Translations under genes and position numbers: made by a program
NCBI RefSeq assembly: GCF_001975985.1
Contig: NZ_MTQF01000001.1
Coordinates: 933,586 to 997,585, forward strand
Reading direction: 5' to 3'
Origin: [Flexibacter] sp. ATCC 35103
Lineage (GTDB): Bacteria > Bacteroidota > Bacteroidia > Flavobacteriales > Flavobacteriaceae
Length of the DNA: 64,000 nucleotides
Shown here: positions 62,230-64,000 of the stretch, in pieces
How the letters are laid out: each line of letters opens with the position of its first letter
Numbering within the stretch: the first letter of the stretch is position 1
Notes under the pieces: model-generated
Database searches by the model: none
The model's input: the letters and a program-made list of their open reading frames with translations, nothing else
What the model was told of the DNA's origin: nothing

Positions 62230-62958
62230 ATGAAAAAGATTTTAATTTTATCTCTTTGTATTTCACTAAGCTCTTATGCTCAGGTAAAGGAAACTTTAGC
62301 TCAAAAACTGTCAAGATTATCAACACAACTTTCAGGAGTTGGAGTTGGCGGCGTTGATATTGCATCTGGACTTAAAGAAGCTCTAAACAAAGGAATAACA
62401 GAACAAGTTAGCAAACTAACTGCTGTTGATGGTTTTTATAGAAACGAAGCTGTAAAAATCTTAATGCCGCCTGAATTACAAAAAGTCGACGCTACTTTAC
62501 GCAAAATAGGTTTATCATCTCTTGCCGATGATGGAATAAAAGTATTAAATCGTGCTGCCGAAGATGCGGTAAAAGAAGCAACACCAATATTTGTTTCTGC
62601 TGTAAAAAACATGTCGTTTACAGATGCTAAAAATATCCTGCTAGGAAATGAAAGCGCTGCAACCACATATCTGCAAGGTAATACCAATACAGCTTTATAC
62701 GCAAAATTTAATCCGGTGATTAAAACTTCTTTTGAAAAAGTAGGTGCTGATGTAGTTTGGAAAAATATTATCAACAAATACAACACGATTCCGCTAGTAA
62801 AAAAAGTAAACCCGGATCTGACTGATTATACAACCAATCAGGCTTTGGCAGGAGTTTTTAAAATGATTGCTGTTGAAGAAAAAGATATCCGTACCAATAT
62901 TAATGCAAGAACTTCTCCTTTATTGAAAAAAGTTTTTGCGATGCAGGACAAAAAATAA
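62230..62958 (+). CDS. DUF4197-family secreted protein
   Basis: The 242-residue protein has a signal peptide (LSLCISLSSYAQ). The mature part is almost all helical, with ASGLKEALNKGITEQVSKL near 47, EAVKILMPPELQKVDATL near 74, AAEDAVKEATPIFVSAV near 118 and DYTTNQALAGVFKMIAVEEK near 195. This is the plan of the DUF4197 family of periplasmic proteins, of unknown role. Length fits the family. Confidence 0.8.
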   Translation: MKKILILSLCISLSSYAQVKETLAQKLSRLSTQLSGVGVGGVDIASGLKEALNKGITEQVSKLTAVDGFYRNEAVKILMPPELQKVDATLRKIGLSSLADDGIKVLNRAAEDAVKEATPIFVSAVKNMSFTDAKNILLGNESAATTYLQGNTNTALYAKFNPVIKTSFEKVGADVVWKNIINKYNTIPLVKKVNPDLTDYTTNQALAGVFKMIAVEEKDIRTNINARTSPLLKKVFAMQDKK

Positions 62959-62968
62959 TTTTTTCTTG

Positions 62969-63060
62969 TTAACTGTTTAATCGTTTAGTTATTTGATTTG
63001 TAATTATAAATCAGGTATTTAAACGATTAAGCAAATCAACAATTAACCGATTAACCAAAA
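62969..63060. repeat. Inverted repeat with TTTAATCGTTTA arms
   Basis: TTTAATCGTTTAG (near 62978) and TAAACGATTAA (near 63020) pair, and around them AACTGTTTAATC/GATTAACCAAAA blocks repeat. It lies between the DUF4197 gene and purU. Confidence 0.55.
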
Positions 63061-63067
63061 AACTAAA

Positions 63068-63922
63068 ATGCAAAAAATAACAATTCTGATTCACTGCAAA
63101 GACCAGAAAGGAATTATCGCCGCAGTGACTACTTTTATTGCTAAAGTAGAAGGAAATATAATCTACATTGATCAGCATGTTGATGTGGAGCAAAATGTAT
63201 TTTTTATGCGATTAGAATGCGAGCTGACCAATCATAATATTACTATTGATGGTCTTAAAGCCGACTTTGATCAAACCATTGCAACTGATTTTAATATGTC
63301 CTGGGATTTATACAATCAGGAACAAAAACCCAAAATGGCATTGTTTGTATCGAAATATGACCATTGCTTGTTTGATATTTTAGGACGATACAGCGCAGGA
63401 GAACTAAATGTTGAAATTCCGGTAATTATAAGTAATCATAATGATTTAAGGTCTATTGCAGAGCGTTTTGATATTCCGTTTCATTGTGTGCCTTTTACAA
63501 AAGACAACAAAGAAGAAGGTGAAGCAAAACAAATTGAATTACTAAAAAGATATCATATCAATTTTATTGTACTGGCGCGCTACATGCAAATTATTACACC
63601 AAATTTGATTGCGCTTTACGAGAATAAGATCATTAATATTCACCATTCATTTTTACCTGCTTTTCCCGGTGCAAAACCATACCATTCCGCTTTTAAACGC
63701 GGTGTAAAAATTATTGGTGCAACAAGTCATTATGTCACAGCAGAGTTAGATGAAGGGCCAATTATAGAACAGGATATCGCACCAGTTTCTCACATACATT
63801 CGGTAGATGATTTTATTATGAAAGGAAGAGATTTGGAACGTATTGTTTTAGCCCGTGCCATAAAACTGCATTCAGAACGTAAGACAATGGTTTATAGTAA
63901 TAAAACGGTTGTTTTTTCTTAG
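63068..63922 (+). CDS. purU: Formyltetrahydrofolate deformylase
   Basis: The 284-residue protein has an N-terminal ACT domain (about 1-85, opening ITILIHCKDQKGIIAAVTTF). A formyltransferase-like domain follows, with KPKMALFVSKYDHCLFDILG near 93, LARYMQIITPNLI near 171 and NIHHSFLPAFPGAKPYHSAF near 191, where Asn and His of the catalytic set lie. GATSHYVTAELDEGPIIEQD carries the catalytic Asp. It hydrolyses 10-formyl-THF to formate and THF and supplies formate for purine synthesis. The ACT domain distinguishes it from PurN. I saw no THF riboswitch upstream. Confidence 0.92.
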   Translation: MQKITILIHCKDQKGIIAAVTTFIAKVEGNIIYIDQHVDVEQNVFFMRLECELTNHNITIDGLKADFDQTIATDFNMSWDLYNQEQKPKMALFVSKYDHCLFDILGRYSAGELNVEIPVIISNHNDLRSIAERFDIPFHCVPFTKDNKEEGEAKQIELLKRYHINFIVLARYMQIITPNLIALYENKIINIHHSFLPAFPGAKPYHSAFKRGVKIIGATSHYVTAELDEGPIIEQDIAPVSHIHSVDDFIMKGRDLERIVLARAIKLHSERKTMVYSNKTVVFS

Positions 63923-63983
63923 GGACAAAAGCAAACAAAAGTTCAGAAGAGCAAAAGTTTTTTTTTCGTTACAACTTAATAAA

Positions 63984-64000
63984 CAAACCCGACAGGTTTT
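63984..64000. repeat. Half of a CCCGACAGGTTTT palindrome at the window edge
   Basis: AAACCCGACAGGTTTT matches the left arm of 33759-33791; the other arm would lie beyond the window. Before it, 63924-63957 holds weak AAAAG/CAAAAGTT pieces with a T-run that may close purU. Confidence 0.65.

Overview
The window looks like chromosome of a Flavobacterium-type member of the Bacteroidota. The sequence is A/T-rich, several genes are preceded by TAnnTTTG -7 boxes, and the gene content is typical: the gliding lipoprotein GldI, a type IX secretion (T9SS) sorting domain, a type III glutamine synthetase, a fused CsgG, and many short secreted lipoproteins. I saw no rRNA, tRNA, CRISPR array, transposase or integrase. 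Extragenic inverted repeats of several families (CACGAATT, AACCTTTG, CCTGTCGGGTTT, CATTGCGAGGAACGAAG, TGTCATTTCGA) recur between genes.

Layout. 0-7 kb: pyruvate:quinone oxidoreductase PoxB, two secreted unknowns, the CbpA/CbpM co-chaperone pair, a Rid-family protein and a CLC transporter with CLC-F-like signatures. 7-11 kb: NrnA-type DHH phosphatase, GldI and two cyclophilin-FKBP fusion isomerases. 11-20 kb: EamA transporter, DoxX-like protein, aquaporin, fatty acid hydroxylase-family protein, M61 peptidase and GH92 alpha-mannosidase. 20-24 kb: GNAT acetyltransferase, a frameshifted membrane gene and PurM. 24-30 kb: a curli operon on the minus strand (CsgA-like, CsgB-like, CsgH/CsgE, CsgF, CsgG fused to an outer-membrane barrel, and a beta-propeller lipoprotein). 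30-35 kb: divergent GSIII and GSII glutamine synthetases, then TerC. 35-39 kb: collagen-like lipoprotein, esterase and M13 peptidase. 39-43 kb: an AraC regulator and three small paralogous secreted proteins, two of them in a tandem duplication that includes the promoter. 42-46 kb: a T9SS-secreted repeat protein, a BRO-N gene with an internal stop, and an XRE regulator.

46.7-52.7 kb holds the most interesting system, a candidate retron defence locus of unusual make-up. Its parts are a predicted msr-msd RNA bounded by a 15-bp a1/a2 inverted repeat, a retron-type reverse transcriptase with a C-terminal extension of about 350 residues, a degenerate receiver-like protein, and a 635-residue protein with an intact phosphoreceiver domain and a C-terminal HEPN-like R-X6-H motif. 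All are read from one promoter, and a WYL regulator is transcribed divergently. I infer that RT/msDNA integrity or a phospho-signal gates a HEPN RNase; this is not shown by the sequence.

52.8-64 kb returns to housekeeping and secreted genes: the fused mutase IcmF, an L,D-transpeptidase, a series of small secreted unknowns, a Coa1-like protein, a DUF4197 protein and PurU.

Four genes are broken in the given sequence. Three are frameshifts at homopolymers (21.75 kb, the A10 tract in csgE, and the A5 tract in the signal peptide at 44.39 kb); the fourth is an in-frame amber codon in the BRO-N gene. They may be phase-variable sites, real decay or consensus errors.
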